This document shows positions 11,823 to 23,479 of a stretch of 64,000 nt of DNA, one piece after another. The notes below the pieces were generated by a model. It made no database searches. It saw only the letters and a list, made by a program, of their open reading frames with translations, and was not told where the DNA came from. The stretch's first letter is position 1. Every line of letters starts with the position of its first letter. This DNA comes from Vanessa cardui (Eukaryota > Arthropoda > Insecta > Lepidoptera > Nymphalidae), in contig NC_061125.1 in NCBI RefSeq assembly GCF_905220365.1, forward strand, positions 14,029,831 through 14,093,830, in the 5' to 3' direction. The position numbers and the translations under genes were made by a program.

Positions 11823-12115
11823 CTTGGTGGTAGGGCTTTGTGCAAGCCCGTCTGGGTAGGTATCACCCACTCATCAGTTATTCTACCGCCAAATAACAGT
11901 ACTAAGTATTGTTGTGTTCTGGTCTGAAGGGTGAGTGAACCAGTGTAACTACAGGCACAATGGACATAACATCTTAGTTCCCAAGGTTGGTGGCACATTG
12001 ACGATGTAAGGAATAGTTAATATTTCTTCCAGCGTCATTGTCTATGGGCGATGGTGATCACTTACCATCAGATGGCCCATATGCTCGTCCGCCAACCTAT
12101 ACCATAAAAAAAAAG
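11823..12115 (+). mobile_element. Repeat-B, full-length well-preserved copy
   Basis: Runs from CTTGGTGGTAGGGCTTTGTG through CCAAATAACAGTACT, TGAAGGGTGAGTGAACCAG, AACTACAGGCACAATGGAC and TTGTCTATGGGCGATGGTG to CCGCCAACCTATACCATAAA plus poly-A. It has no coding capacity and no obvious terminal inverted repeats. With the 27.6-kb copy it defines the family consensus. Its non-autonomous nature is inferred from size and lack of ORF. Confidence 0.9.
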
Positions 12116-14431
12116 TTTAATATAAATATTCTGAAAAGAGTAAATAACAATTCACATTCTCGACAATGATTTTCGATACATTCCAACCCGCAGTTTTAAA
12201 TTTACTTTTTCCTGTTGTAATGACAATTGAAAAGTTATCTTATGGTACTGCAATAAAGTATATTTTTAATGGCATCAGTTTTTTTTAAACAGCAACAATA
12301 TATATTTTTTAAAGTTCATGAATACAATATTAGATATTTTTACTTAGTTACTTAAATTTAATTGCATAATCCAATATGATTAACATATACTCGATACGGC
12401 CATATATGTATATGTCAGTGTAAGACTCAAACGAAGAGACTAGAGAGTGTTTAATATACTAGACCATTCCATAATAGGTTTGTTACATTTCACAATTTCA
12501 ACCAAAGCATACATGTTTCCATACAACGTTTTCCTTTAACGGTCCGCATGATTAATACACTTACATGGATTTAAATCTACAATCTCTTTTTAAATTGTAT
12601 TATATTATTCAGATATTTGGTTCGTGTATTGCAAAGTAGGTACGCTACGGTAACAGTGAGTTTTATATCACTTTGATTGCTGATATTACTTTGACTATCT
12701 TATTTATTTCTCGTCATATATAACCTCCTTATAAATGGAATAAGCACAATAAAATAAAATTAACGTACCTTATTTAAATCGTTATGAACGAATGAAAAAT
12801 GAACAAATAATTTCAGTCCACAATTATTGTCATTCCGTGTAATTACCATCATCTAATTGTCGATTTAAATCTGACGGCAACAAATTTAAAAATGCAATTC
12901 AAGATTAAGCACCAACATGGCCCTCCTACGTTTTAAGTCGAAACAATAAATTCATCGACACTAATTGGTGGTTTTCTTCCATTTATCAGCTCATTACATC
13001 ACAGTAGCGCGAATAAAATAAAATATGTGAGCAGAGCAGTCCGTGCGCCTTCGGCTGATTATTCGCATGCGATAAGCGTCGGTCAGGCACATCGTAAATT
13101 CAGAGAGCAGGCTCTGCCAAACTACAGACCTGATTATGCGCCTTAATCAATTGATGCCTACACACAACGAAACCGTTGACTAAGTCTTGTCTTGCTATTT
13201 TGTTGCATAATACCATAAAACTACATTAATACAAACAAACTTAATGTATCCGATACCCTTTAAATTTCGAAGTTTAGCCGAAAAAAAAAACTCCGCGTCG
13301 CAAACTCTTAATGTAATTAGTAAAAAGTTTTATATGCATATCGATGTACAGCGGAGTAATGTCGGTATGAGAATACCAACTGGAATGAAGATTAACATTT
13401 TGCAGATCGAATCACACACAGATTCCGCATATTTGCTTCGAATGCAGAAAATGAATCCGAAATTTAACTAACTGGTTGCACTTTGAAGAACACTGCATTG
13501 CATGCAAATGAATGAACAGCGTTTAATTATTTAATGCAGATATTACATTCGTTTCACGGGTTATTTTAAACACTTATAAATGAGAAATATTGTTTTCTCA
13601 TATATATGTCTTGTATGGATCATAAATTTAATTATTTTCCAATAATGACACTAAAGACAACATTGATCAAAATAGCGTACACATAACAACAATAATAGGT
13701 TGGAAATAAATCAATAATAATTATTATTACAATTCACAAAACACAAAGAAAAACATTATACCTAATATTAATCTTAAAAGATTTCTACGTAAATTGAACA
13801 GTAAAAGTAAATATTAAACCGACAGTTTTGATAGCATTTACAAAGAACGCACGCGTGCCGGCAGAAGCATTTGCAATACAAACATCGTTCCACAATTCCA
13901 TTATAACATTCTACCTATAAGAAAATAAAAGGTCTTAAATTTACATAGCACGAACGAACCCCGGATCTATAGGAATCAACTCAAGTCATTACGTCTCTTT
14001 TCATCGGGATATAGATCCTAATGATACGATATAAGAGTGAAAGGGAACGCATATCGATGTAACAAGTTGCGCGCGCAAGTAAATGTCAACCAGAACCGAA
14101 TTCAATTTCATTTTCAACATCGGTTTATGCGCGTGAGTAACAAAGCTCGTGCACATTGTTTCCTTCGCTATCGTAACTTGTACTGAGTAACGAAACCGAC
14201 GTTATATTACCGGGAAATTATACGTTCGAATCAGAAGATACTAGGTATTCGAGTTTAGAAATTAAAAAATTAAACATAAATTGTTATTTTTGACGGATCT
14301 TGTTCAAATTAATGATATAAATTAATTTACTGTTTAATTAATAAAAATCAATACTCACTTATTTTACCAAAAGCTAGTGAACTGAAGCACATCTAAAATA
14401 ATCTAGTCGTTCTTAACATCGATTTAATATC
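12116..14431. other. AT-rich unique sequence with a few GC-richer patches
   Basis: Patches at about 13025-13170 and 13975-14190 are richer in CpG and match no repeat. They may be conserved non-coding elements. A 75-codon frame at 13244-13471 has no recognisable domain and is not called. Confidence 0.45.
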
Positions 14432-14451
14432 TATTTATTTATTTATTTATT
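14432..14451. repeat. (ATTT)n microsatellite
   Basis: About five uninterrupted TATT/ATTT tetranucleotide units. Confidence 0.9.
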
Positions 14452-14868
14452 GTAAAAGTTACACCATCGACTTATCACTAAACACTTAAAAATAATATTT
14501 AATATGGGTGACATTCAAGGCGATATATCTTTATAGGTGTAAACAACATTAAAGGCAATTGTTTTGGGATACTTTGATTATAATATAAATAATTTATAAA
14601 AAAATAAACCAACATAAAATTAGAAATAGCTGGTGAACTATAAATAAAAAAATATGTATCTATGAAACTACTCGACCGTTTTTAATGACACTTACACTGT
14701 CCCCTAAGTTGAAGTGCACTTATTTAAACTTAAATTATAAATTATCATCTCAAAACGACTTTTAATTTTTCGATAAACTTGAGTACAAAGGTACACTTAC
14801 GAAATTTAGCACACGTGCTTGTCATACTCAACTTATAACCTCCTTTTGTAGAAGTCGGTTTGAGTCGG

Positions 14869-15161
14869 TTTGGTAGAGCATTGTGCAAGCCCGCCTGCGT
14901 AGGTACCACACTCTCATCAGATATTCTACCGCTAAACAACAGAACGCAGTATTGTTGTGTTCCGGTTGAAGGGTGAGTGGGCCAGTGTAACTACAGGCAC
15001 ATGGGACATAGCATCTTAGTTCCCGAGGTTGGTGGCGCATTGACGATGTAAGGAATAGTTACTATTTCTTACAGCTTCATTGTCTATGGGTGATGGTGAC
15101 CACTTATTATTAGTTGGCCCATATGCTCGTCCGCCAACATTTTCATATTCCATAAAAAAAA
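14869..15161 (+). mobile_element. Repeat-B, full length
   Basis: Begins TTTGGTAGAGCATTGTGCAA and ends CGTCCGCCAACATTTTCATA followed by CCATAAAA. All internal blocks are present (CGTAGGTACCACACTCTCAT, CAGTATTGTTGTGTTCCGG, GTTGGTGGCGCATTGACGAT). The sequence GTCGGTTTGA is duplicated immediately upstream. Two overlapping minus-strand frames (64 and 70 codons) are repeat by-products. Confidence 0.9.
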
Positions 15162-15705
15162 ACAATGTAGAGAACACTTTAAGAAAGTAACAGAAATATA
15201 TGCACGTATATATAAAACATCAATGTGAAATATCGCAAATAACAAATGAAGGAGCAAAAATTTATTTCCTCAGGCATAAAACCACTCTCCATAGCACATA
15301 GCTGAGGCAATTAGTACTTAGGCTAGTGAGCGACAGCGTGCCTAATACGATTATATCTAGTTTAAGGTCCGCCGTCCACAGATACTTTATTAATATAAGC
15401 TTATGTGTTCTCATATTCACTGTAATGACCCATTGGTTTTACAATATAGAAGTAGTTCATTGCAAAAAATTGAGAATCCTAATACATGTAATTTAGTTAG
15501 TCATTAATACCGTTTTATATTTATTATCTTATAAATCTCCATAAACATCATTTTAATTAATTTTGATATAAAATATACACAGTTGTTTTATACTCATTAT
15601 TATTAAAATAAGGATTATGAAGATGAAAACGTTTGTATCTTAAGACAAATTCGTTTATAATAAGTATCATAATCAATTTACAATCTACGTTTTTTTATAT
15701 ACATG
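15162..15705. other. AT-rich sequence, nothing recognised
   Basis: No repeat or coding frame of note. Confidence 0.5.
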
Positions 15706-15857
15706 TAACTAGACGTCACCCTCGGTTACATTCACTCATTATTTGTGTTGATCTCCTTGATAATTGACCTTATATGATCAAAATCAGTTTCACTGGTTAC
15801 GTTGTGACAGCTTAACTAACTGACTGATAGAGTTACTTTTGCATTTAGAGTATTGGT
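15706..15857 (+). mobile_element. Tail-C, diverged
   Basis: GACGTCACCCTCGGTTAC, GATCAAAATCAGTTTCACTG, GGTTACGTTGTGACAG and AACTGACTGATAGAGTTACT align to the 3' half of Tail-C. The middle is poorly conserved. Confidence 0.55.
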
Positions 15858-16895
15858 ATACATAACGTATCGTATTATTATATGCGCGTTACAATTTATA
15901 ACATTTATGAGATTCCTTATAGGAAAAGATACTTCTACTATTGTGCGATAATTTTATCATCGCATAGTATAGCCTCGCAAAGTTTTAGACGGAGTATTAG
16001 CTTTATAGTATCATATCCACGCTGATAAGCAATAATACATTCCTTAGTCATGACAGTTACCAGAACAATCGACATCAACTTACTACTTAAGTGACGCGCT
16101 TACAAATTTTATAATTGGATACAAGATTACATGACTTATGGAGACTGCATTTATTTCTAGCGTGTATAATGTACTATGAATCTTACTTCTAGTATAAAAT
16201 TGTTATTGCAAATAATTAAACTAATTCCGAAGATTAATCATAGCACTAGTTTTGCCGTGCGTTTATATCCGACCAAAATTTTTGTTAAACATGTAAAAAT
16301 AAAATCGTTAATCGTCTTTAAACTCTACAGTTAACTTAAAAACCGCAAATTTAAAATCACAAAGACACTTCAAAAAGATTTATTTATGAAGATATACTAA
16401 TAACACACAATGAAAACAAATTACAACATCACAATAAATTATAAACAAAACGTGAAACAATAAATATACCTTTTATAGCGAGTGTCGGAATAGCGCGAAA
16501 CTTATTACATAACAGACTACCATTAAACGAGAAAGGCAAATTCGTGTTACCATTCGAAACCCGCGAGTCTTAACGTCTTGTAACCGTACTGACACTGAAA
16601 AATTACAACCTCCGCGCCGGCAGCGGACGCTTTCAGTTCATCAGATATATTCTAATGTATCGCTGTCAATTGAATATTTTGACGTACGGAATCACTTCGC
16701 ACCATCTGAGGGCCGGTCCGATGTTGCCTCGCGAACTTCGCTTAGTCACCACCTATAATAGAAACGTCACCCTGACTTCACCTTTGCAATTTAAATTGCT
16801 TTTTGTGCGTGAAATTGTCTATTACATAAGGTTATCTGGGTACAGTGCAACTGTCAGCTATACGTCACCTATATTGAAACAGCGTGTTTATTTAC
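15858..16895. other. Unique sequence, GC-richer in the last 350 bp
   Basis: The part from about 16540 to 16800 is richer in CpG (for example CTCCGCGCCGGCAGCGGACG) and contains an 87-codon plus-strand frame (16655-16918). The final codons of that frame run into the MITE, which argues against it being a conserved protein. The island could be regulatory. Confidence 0.4.
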
Positions 16896-16898
16896 TTA

Positions 16899-17096
16899 GA
16901 ACTAGCGCGCACTGGTAACTTTTGTCACGGTGACTGTTTCGTCACTCTTGTCGAGTCCATGAATATGTACAGATGCAGACACAAATGTCACCCAATTGTC
17001 ACGTCGTAACGTTCGCGCACCTCCATACAAATTCATGGACTCGACAAGAGTGACGAAACAGTCACCGTGACAAAAGTTACCAGTGCGCGCTAGTTC
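16899..17096. mobile_element. 198-bp MITE with perfect 66-bp terminal inverted repeats
   Basis: The left arm (16899-16964, starting GAACTAGCGCGCACTGGTAA) and the right arm (17031-17096) are exact reverse complements over 66 bp, with a 66-bp centre. The element is flanked on both sides by TTA (16896-16898 and 17097-17099). A 3-bp TWA duplication is typical of the PIF/Harbinger superfamily, so that is the likely class by inference. It has no transposase frame. The lack of any mismatch between arms suggests recent mobility or homogenisation. Confidence 0.85.
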
Positions 17097-17099
17097 TTA

Positions 17100-17869
17100 C
17101 AATTACCGATTTAAAGTTTGAATTTCGAATAATATAAATAGCGATGTGTATTGATTCTGATGGCCAGCATTTGAGACGTTTAACGAGTGGAAAATCTGGT
17201 TCGCCCGACGAAGGAGTTCACATAGGAACAGTGAATAGATACATAAACCACTCCATTTGTGAACCGAGCCGGGCCCTACATGCAAATCAAGTCACGGTTC
17301 AACCTAAATAGCGACTCGGTTTCATCTAACTCTGAATGACTCAGCGGAACCAAATAATGAGCCAATTATGTCCATCACAGAATGACACCGGCGCAATCAT
17401 AACGCAATTTCGTGTAAATATTATATTATTATACGTATTTTGGTAAAACTATTATAAATAGATTTGCATATGACTAATGCCGATTACGATGACACTATTC
17501 CATAACAGCTAGAATAACGTTTTCGCCAAATAGTTCAGTGCTTGCGTTTTTAATAATGAGGGATACCTGAATACCGAGAAAGTATCGTCATACCTTCGAC
17601 CCGCATTAGTTGACAAGATGACAAGAACTCCAAGCATTTTCAAGGAGAGGAGAGCAGCAGTACAGCAGCATTTACAGTTTTACAGTTTATTTTGTTCAGT
17701 TATAAAAAATATCTCATTTAGTAATTGATCAGGAATCACTGTTTTAATATTGTGTATTTATGTAATTGTCAAGTTTTAAATAAATATACAACGATAAAAC
17801 CTCAGCGAACTTTATCGGTTCACATAATACATCTACTGAACAAGTTTCAACAGTATAGTTTCATAGTTT
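17100..17869. other. Unique sequence, GC-richer from 17160 to 17400
   Basis: The GC-richer stretch holds an ATGCAAAT octamer at 17280-17287 and no repeat. A 60-codon minus-strand frame (17103-17285) shows no domain. A regulatory role is possible but unsupported. Confidence 0.4.
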
Positions 17870-17972
17870 CGGAAAAACGGGGCTGTGACACACGGATGAA
17901 CAGACAGACAGACATAACGAATTCATAAGCATTCCGGTTTTTGCCATTTTGCTACGGAACCTTAAAAAATAT
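17870..17972 (+). mobile_element. Family D unit (LINE-tail-like)
   Basis: Contains GGGGCTGTGACACACGGATG, ACAGACAGACAGACATAACG, CATAAGCATTCCGGTTTTTG and CCATTTTGCTACGGAACCTT, and ends in poly-A. This is a motif common at the 3' ends of lepidopteran retroelements, by recollection. Only one copy is present here. Confidence 0.65.
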
Positions 17973-18298
17973 TACAAAATCGATATGAATGAAACTTATA
18001 CGTAATATTTGAGATTGATGTTGATTATAAGTTTTATGTTTACTGATTAAATGGTTATTTCAGTTACGTCTTACAAAAAAGTAGCAATTAATTTATAATT
18101 AAATGAATAGCATATTAATTAATTAAAGTGATAAATAACAATCATGTATAGCCAGACTAATCTATACAGTATCAACTTTATCGAGACAGACAAAGTCACG
18201 TAACTCTGTATAAAACAAGCTTGAGGAAAACAGATTACTCTTTTATACCTAATTTCTGACGAAACCCCTTAATCGCATATGAAGCCACGGATCTAAAA

Positions 18299-18354
18299 AG
18301 CTAGAAGAATGGGATGTTTTTTTCTTTAAAAAAAAACATCCCATTCTTCTAGCT
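18299..18354. repeat. Perfect 25-bp foldback, 6-nt loop
   Basis: AGCTAGAAGAATGGGATG plus T7 (18299-18323) is exactly inverted at 18330-18354, with loop CTTTAA. It is not part of a recognised repeat. Possible origins are template switching or a short hairpin RNA locus. Confidence 0.9.
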
Positions 18355-18944
18355 GGTTAATAAAAAAATATATTCTCAAGTTTTAAGTTTAAGATTACAT
18401 GTCACAAAATTTTTGAAAAAGATTTTAATACTTGGAACTTTTTTTATGTCAGCGCTATTTTATGAACAAACTTCTACACTCGAGTTCAAATTACACTGGT
18501 CCTTATAGTTAAATTGCTCGCATTAAGTTTGAACGCGCTCTATTTGTCACCGATTGCTCCAGTTTCGCGGGCTCAGCCATGGGAAGTCATTACGAATACC
18601 ATTCTATGACATTGAATGACTCAAATTAACTTTATGTCTTGACAATGGGTACGGTGTGTATAACGGAACACAATATTGCACGAACATGCAAAGTAATTAC
18701 GTTTATAATGTCATACGTCTTAGAAAAGAAGACGTACTTTCTATGAAGCAACATCAGTCATACTCGTATAAATTAATTTTGTCCGACTTTTAGGTGACGA
18801 AAAAAGGTTAAGGTTGCATTCATTATTTTTTTTATTTAATTTGAATAACTAACTTACTGTAATAAAGTTAAAATTCATGTTTAAGCAAACTGAATTTTAT
18901 TTACCTTAGTTTTTTATGATATAAATATATTTTGTTGAAACCTT
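18355..18944. other. Unique AT-rich sequence
   Basis: No repeat or convincing coding frame. A mildly GC-rich patch lies near 18530-18600. Confidence 0.45.
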
Positions 18945-19268
18945 GAGTCGAGATGGCCCAGTGGTTAGAACGCGCGCATCTTAACCGATGATTGTGGGTT
19001 CAAACCCAGGCAAGCACCGCTGATTCATGTGCTTAATTTGTCTTTATAATTCATCTCGTGCTCAGCGGTTAAGGAAAACATCGTGAGGAAACCTGCATGT
19101 GTCTAATTTCATCGAAATCCTGCCACATGTGCATTCCACCAACCCGCATTGGAACAGCGTGGTGGAATATGCTCTAGACCCTCTCCTTAAATAGGAGAGG
19201 ACGCCTTGGCACAGCAGTGGAAATTAATGGGTGAGAAGAATTTACAGGCTGTTAATTTACTTGTACTA
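18945..19268 (+). mobile_element. SINE-A, full length
   Basis: The head is GAGTCGAGATGGCCCAGTGG with B box GGTTCAAACCCAGG. The linker is of the CGCTGATTCATGTGC / GTCTTTATAA type, but the late palindrome is of the TCCTTAAATAGGAGAGG type, so the copy looks mosaic. A short extra segment (AATGGGTGAGAAG) interrupts the end before TTTACAGGCTGTTAATTTAC. GAAACCTT (18937-18944) and GAAACTTT (19269-19276) may be a target-site duplication with one difference. Confidence 0.9.
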
Positions 19269-19276
19269 GAAACTTT

Positions 19277-19967
19277 GATACCAACTAGCTGTGTAACTTG
19301 ATGTACAGCATTCCTGATGGAGTAATACATTTATCATACTTAATATTTTACAGGTAACCTGTTCATATAACGCCAATATCTATGGAAATCGGTGACCATT
19401 GTCCTTTTGCTAAAGAGTCAACTAAATTATTATTTTTATTGGTAACACGAAAAAACCATAAAAAATATACATTTTTGTAGCTCCATTTCGAGGGGTGAAG
19501 ATTGTATATTTACGTATAGCTTGTTATATAAGTAACCTACAAAGAGTCAAAATTGGTCGTATTAGGTAACTCCGTGACTACATTTAACACAACTGAAACA
19601 TTTGGGAATTTCTTTAACAATTGCTTATTAGTAATCTGATAATTTCAGAAAGTGGTCAATAATGGTATTTTAAACATTTTAGCTGTCCAAAATTCGGAAG
19701 TTGACAGTGACATTAGTTTGACAAACTCTCCTGCATTTCGGATCGGCACGTAACGACTTCGATCCTGCGTTCGAAGTATATCCGGTCGTGTCGCTATTCC
19801 ATCTATGACAGTTTAGAAATTGAAAGTATTTACAGTAGAACTAATATATCTTTTGCATAGTTAGCTAGACTTTTAAATTGGCTGTGGACCAGAATTGAGT
19901 CAGGATAAAATTATAAAGATTTTACCGGTAAGATTTTATAAATTGGTCAGTCCATTGTAACTAACTA
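19277..19967. other. Unique sequence, nothing recognised
   Basis: A GC-richer part at about 19735-19810 has no coding frame or repeat match. Confidence 0.45.
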
Positions 19968-20155
19968 GCTGATGCACGCGGGTTTGCCCTCGTGGAAGTT
20001 AAATATATTTAGTAGAATTACGAAAATTCCTTCCTTAGTGGGTGTCTGCTCAATAAAATATTATATTCACCAAATTCCATTGCCCTAACGTTAATAGTTT
20101 ACGTTCGGCGATGATGAATCAGTCAGTCAGGACAAGTGATTTCATATATAGAAGA
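19968..20155 (+). mobile_element. Family K unit (LINE-tail-like)
   Basis: AGCTGATGCACGCGGGTTTG, CCAAATTCCATTGCCC, GATGATGAATCAGTCAGTCA and GGACAAGTGATTTCATATAT are in the order I recall for a widespread lepidopteran retroelement tail. It is a single copy in this window. Confidence 0.55.
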
Positions 20156-20671
20156 TATACATATGAATTCGTGAATTCGACAAAAGGCAGGAGAGCTGGT
20201 TTATTTTTTACTAAAAGAAGATCAAAATATGCAATGCTGCTAGTATTCTCGTGCCTATAGATGAATTTATCTAAATAAATATATACGTTTATTATTAGTT
20301 GCAATTTGCCATCAATATAAAATCTAAGAGCAATACAGACTAACCCCTACTTTACTGTTAACTTTCTAAATTCGCGTGCATAAAATAATTTACTTCTATA
20401 TCGCGATCTTTATTATGTTACTTACACTTGTTATTTAATTAATAACGAAACATTTTGATAACAGCTGTAAACTTTAAAGTACAATCTAATAAAATGTTAT
20501 TTGATATTGAATGTTTATAGGGTCTGTCATGTTTATTACCGCTGACGAATCTTATCTAAAATCAACTTATATTATATTACAGTTGAATTAATAAACGGTC
20601 GCTATCAAAAGAGGTCGTATATATAAACTCTATTATATATTCATTGATTAAATATTTAAGCTATCAAAGTA
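20156..20671. other. AT-rich sequence, nothing recognised
   Basis: No repeat or convincing coding frame. Confidence 0.45.
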
Positions 20672-21056
20672 CGAGCCCAGATGACCAGTGAGAGCAGTGA
20701 TAGCCTAGAACGCGTGACTCTTAACCAATGATTGCGAATTCAATGCATTTAATTCGACACTATACAAAGACGATTCAAGTTTTTTAAATGCCTTTTTGAA
20801 TAAAGAATATTTTTTACAAGCACCAATGAAATTCCGTGTGGTTCGTTTGTTTTTTATTTTAATTAATCTTGTACACAGTGGTGAAGGAAAACGATCTAGA
20901 GTAACAGTTATCTATCTAATTAAAATTAAATTATGTCACATGTGTATGAACCGCCACGTATTCGATCAGCGTGTTAAAATAAGCTCCAAAACCTCTCGTA
21001 GAGAGAGAAGATCTTAAACCAGCAATGAGTCATTTAGCAGTTGTTACTTTACTTTT
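20672..21056 (+). mobile_element. SINE-A, old copy with internal insertion
   Basis: The head is recognisable (CTAGAACGCGTGACTCTTAA, CCAATGATTGCGAATTCAAT) and so is the body end (TGGTGAAGGAAAACGATCTA, GTCACATGTGTATGAACC, AGCAGTTGTTACTTTACTTT). The linker between head and body is about 100 bp longer than in other copies. The A box is scrambled by a duplication of the CAGTGA words. Confidence 0.7.
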
Positions 21057-21645
21057 TCATTACTGTTATAATATACAAGCATACACATTAATATATATCA
21101 ATATGCAAAGTCACGATGAGCCGTAACGGATAAATTGTACCGAGAGAACTCAAGTGAAGCGATGCTTCTTTTCACACGTACCTAATCTGTTTAAGGCTGA
21201 AAATACAAAATTATCTTCCAAACATATGAAGTTTGTTCGGTAGCAATCAATCATGGCGGCTGAAGGGGAGAAAGCCGGCACTGTGTAAACCGAAGGAAGG
21301 AACTCTTATGAAAGCTACGAATAATACAACACGAATCAATCATAGACTGCGACGATCGATCATCAATTTCCAATGAAGAAAATTCGTACTGTTATCATCT
21401 GACGATAAAAGATAACGCCACTTTGATTCGAAAATTTTCCCGCGGGCTACATTTGGTAATTAAAGTAAATTGAACTGCTGAAAGAGGCACGCCCAACACT
21501 TAACTAATCTTTGGTATATATATTGTGTTAGAGTTTAAACTAATTAAATAAAACTGCTTTACTTTAATATATTTATAATAAAAGATATGATGTAACTCAA
21601 ACATTCTCAAGAAAATCAAATAATCTTTTACATATTTTATTTCAT
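21057..21645. other. Unique sequence with GC-richer patch at 21220-21460
   Basis: Includes AATCATGGCGGCTGAAGG near 21250, where an ATG frame closes after 11 codons. No repeat match. Possibly regulatory. Confidence 0.4.
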
Positions 21646-21908
21646 TATTAGGTAGGCGGACGAGCATATGGGCCACCTGATCTTAGCCTAACACCACCAA
21701 AAGACATTGGCGCTATAAGAAACATCAAATATTTCTGACACCGCCAATTCACCATCAACCTTAGAAGGGAGATGTCATTTTCCCTAAATGTCCGCTGTGC
21801 CTGTAGTTACAATGGCTATACACCATTTCAACCGGAACACAATGATACTGAGTATTGCTTTTGGATGGAATATCGAATGAGTAGATCAATCATCTAGAAG
21901 TCTTTGTA
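21646..21908 (-). mobile_element. Repeat-B, diverged
   Basis: Reads TAGGTAGGCGGACGAGCATA, TGGGCCACCTGATCTTAG, GTCCGCTGTGCCTGTAGTTA, CAACCGGAACACAATGATAC and GAATATCGAATGAGTAG. This is a complete but eroded reverse-strand copy, with a deleted head. Confidence 0.8.
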
Positions 21909-22801
21909 AAAAAAACCCACAGTAAATATATTTATTTTCTCACATATAGGCCTCAATAGTAATCAATTAGTATTTTCATTAACAGCGTCATCAGGATAGA
22001 GAGAGAGTTTATTTCATTATTATTATTAAGTGATTTCGTGTGAGATCGAACCGAGAGTTGGCATGTCTTTAACAATCGCCGGTACTGATCTCTTCCGCGA
22101 GGAGCAGCAGCTATAGCGAGCCAGTCAAACGCACGACAAATGCACAAAGGGCGTCGAAACACGGCATTCTAGAGGGTATAAGTAGGCAACCGTTCGAACT
22201 CCCGCTAAATGTTTCGATTGTCTTGTAGCGTTTTCCCATAAAATAAACAAGCAACCTATTAAGCTCCGGCTTTATCGTCTCTCCTTAGTTTGCTTAAAAT
22301 AGCTACGAATGCGGCATTTTTTTTAAAGCCGATAAAAATAGCACGCAGTTGTATTCTTAAACATATATTCATTTATTTATTTTTTATAAAATAAATATAA
22401 TTATATAAACACGAGAAAAGTGCAGATGAAAATGTGTGAAATAGTTTTCGTCATGTCATAAAAGAACAAAGTATGAAATAAATAAATAAATCAATTAAAA
22501 TAAAAAACACTTTATTCCCAAATTTGCAATGAATATCGCGGCTTCATTGTACGTATCAAATTAAATATCGATTCTACCAATCAAAATACTCAATACTACT
22601 TTTCACAGTTCAAATTACATCAACTATAGAAGTACAATTAAATTAATATAAAATTCCGCGTGGAACTAAATATTATAGATCTGGCGCGCCTTCATGAATA
22701 AATCAAAACTAACTCGATGATAACACTTATACAAAAAGCCTTGTATTGACTGATGTTACAAGAACTATTTTTCAATATACATTTATTACTAAGAACTATG
22801 T
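21909..22801. other. Unique sequence; GC-richer 22050-22290
   Basis: A 69-codon minus-strand frame (21953-22162) includes RGRDQYRRLLKT, faintly like the end of a reverse transcriptase ORF. The likeness is too weak to call. The rest is AT-rich with ATTT runs at 22370-22390. Confidence 0.4.
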
Positions 22802-22952
22802 ACTTGGTGATACAAGCCCTTGAAATAGCCCGTGTGTCATCAAACAGAAACACTTAGTATTGTTGTGTTACGGTGAAAGGGACGTAAAATCTTAATTCTC
22901 AAGATTAGCGAAAAAAAACCAGTTTCTTACACGTGAGCAATTACCATAAAAA
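22802..22952 (+). mobile_element. Repeat-B, strongly deleted
   Basis: Keeps CTTGGTGATACAAGCCC, TTAGTATTGTTGTGTTACGG, TGAAAGGGACGTAAAATCTT and GCAATTACCATAAA, with several internal deletions. Confidence 0.65.
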
Positions 22953-23479
22953 AATTGAAATGAAAGATTTTACTTTAAGAAATGAAATTAATAATACATT
23001 AAAGTCTAATGAAAAATGCTCAAAAATATAACAAACGTCATATTATAATGTATATAAAATTCAATCTCGAATTTCATTGAAAAACATTGAATACAATAAC
23101 ATCTTAACCGTTTCAACTTCCAAGCGAGCTTGTCAGTACAAAAGCTGTATACACAACGTAGGGACCGTATTAATATACCTCGCATTATCAATGACAGACA
23201 ATAAAATTTTATGGTGCATGAGAAATAATTATCTTATGGTATGGAAGCAACCTCTGGTTCGATACTGATCTGGACACGGCATGCGGACGGGTCGGATCCA
23301 TAACCCACGAGGGACACTGTACTTTATATAAACAGTCATTGTATATTGTATTTATTTAACACTCGAGGAAAGCAAATTGAACCACATTTAAGCTAACAAC
23401 ATTTAAAACAAAAAACCTTTTCGATTTCAACTCCTCTCATAAATTATCAAATAAAAAAATATTTATTACTAATTTCCCT
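22953..23479. other. Unique AT-rich sequence
   Basis: Overlapping short frames on both strands (23006-23191, 23077-23268) have no domain. Nothing else recognised. Confidence 0.45.

Noticed and set aside
21953..22162. Possible reverse-transcriptase C-terminal fragment (RGRDQYRRLLKT)
   Set aside because: The likeness is to a very short, common basic pattern; no upstream catalytic motif is present.
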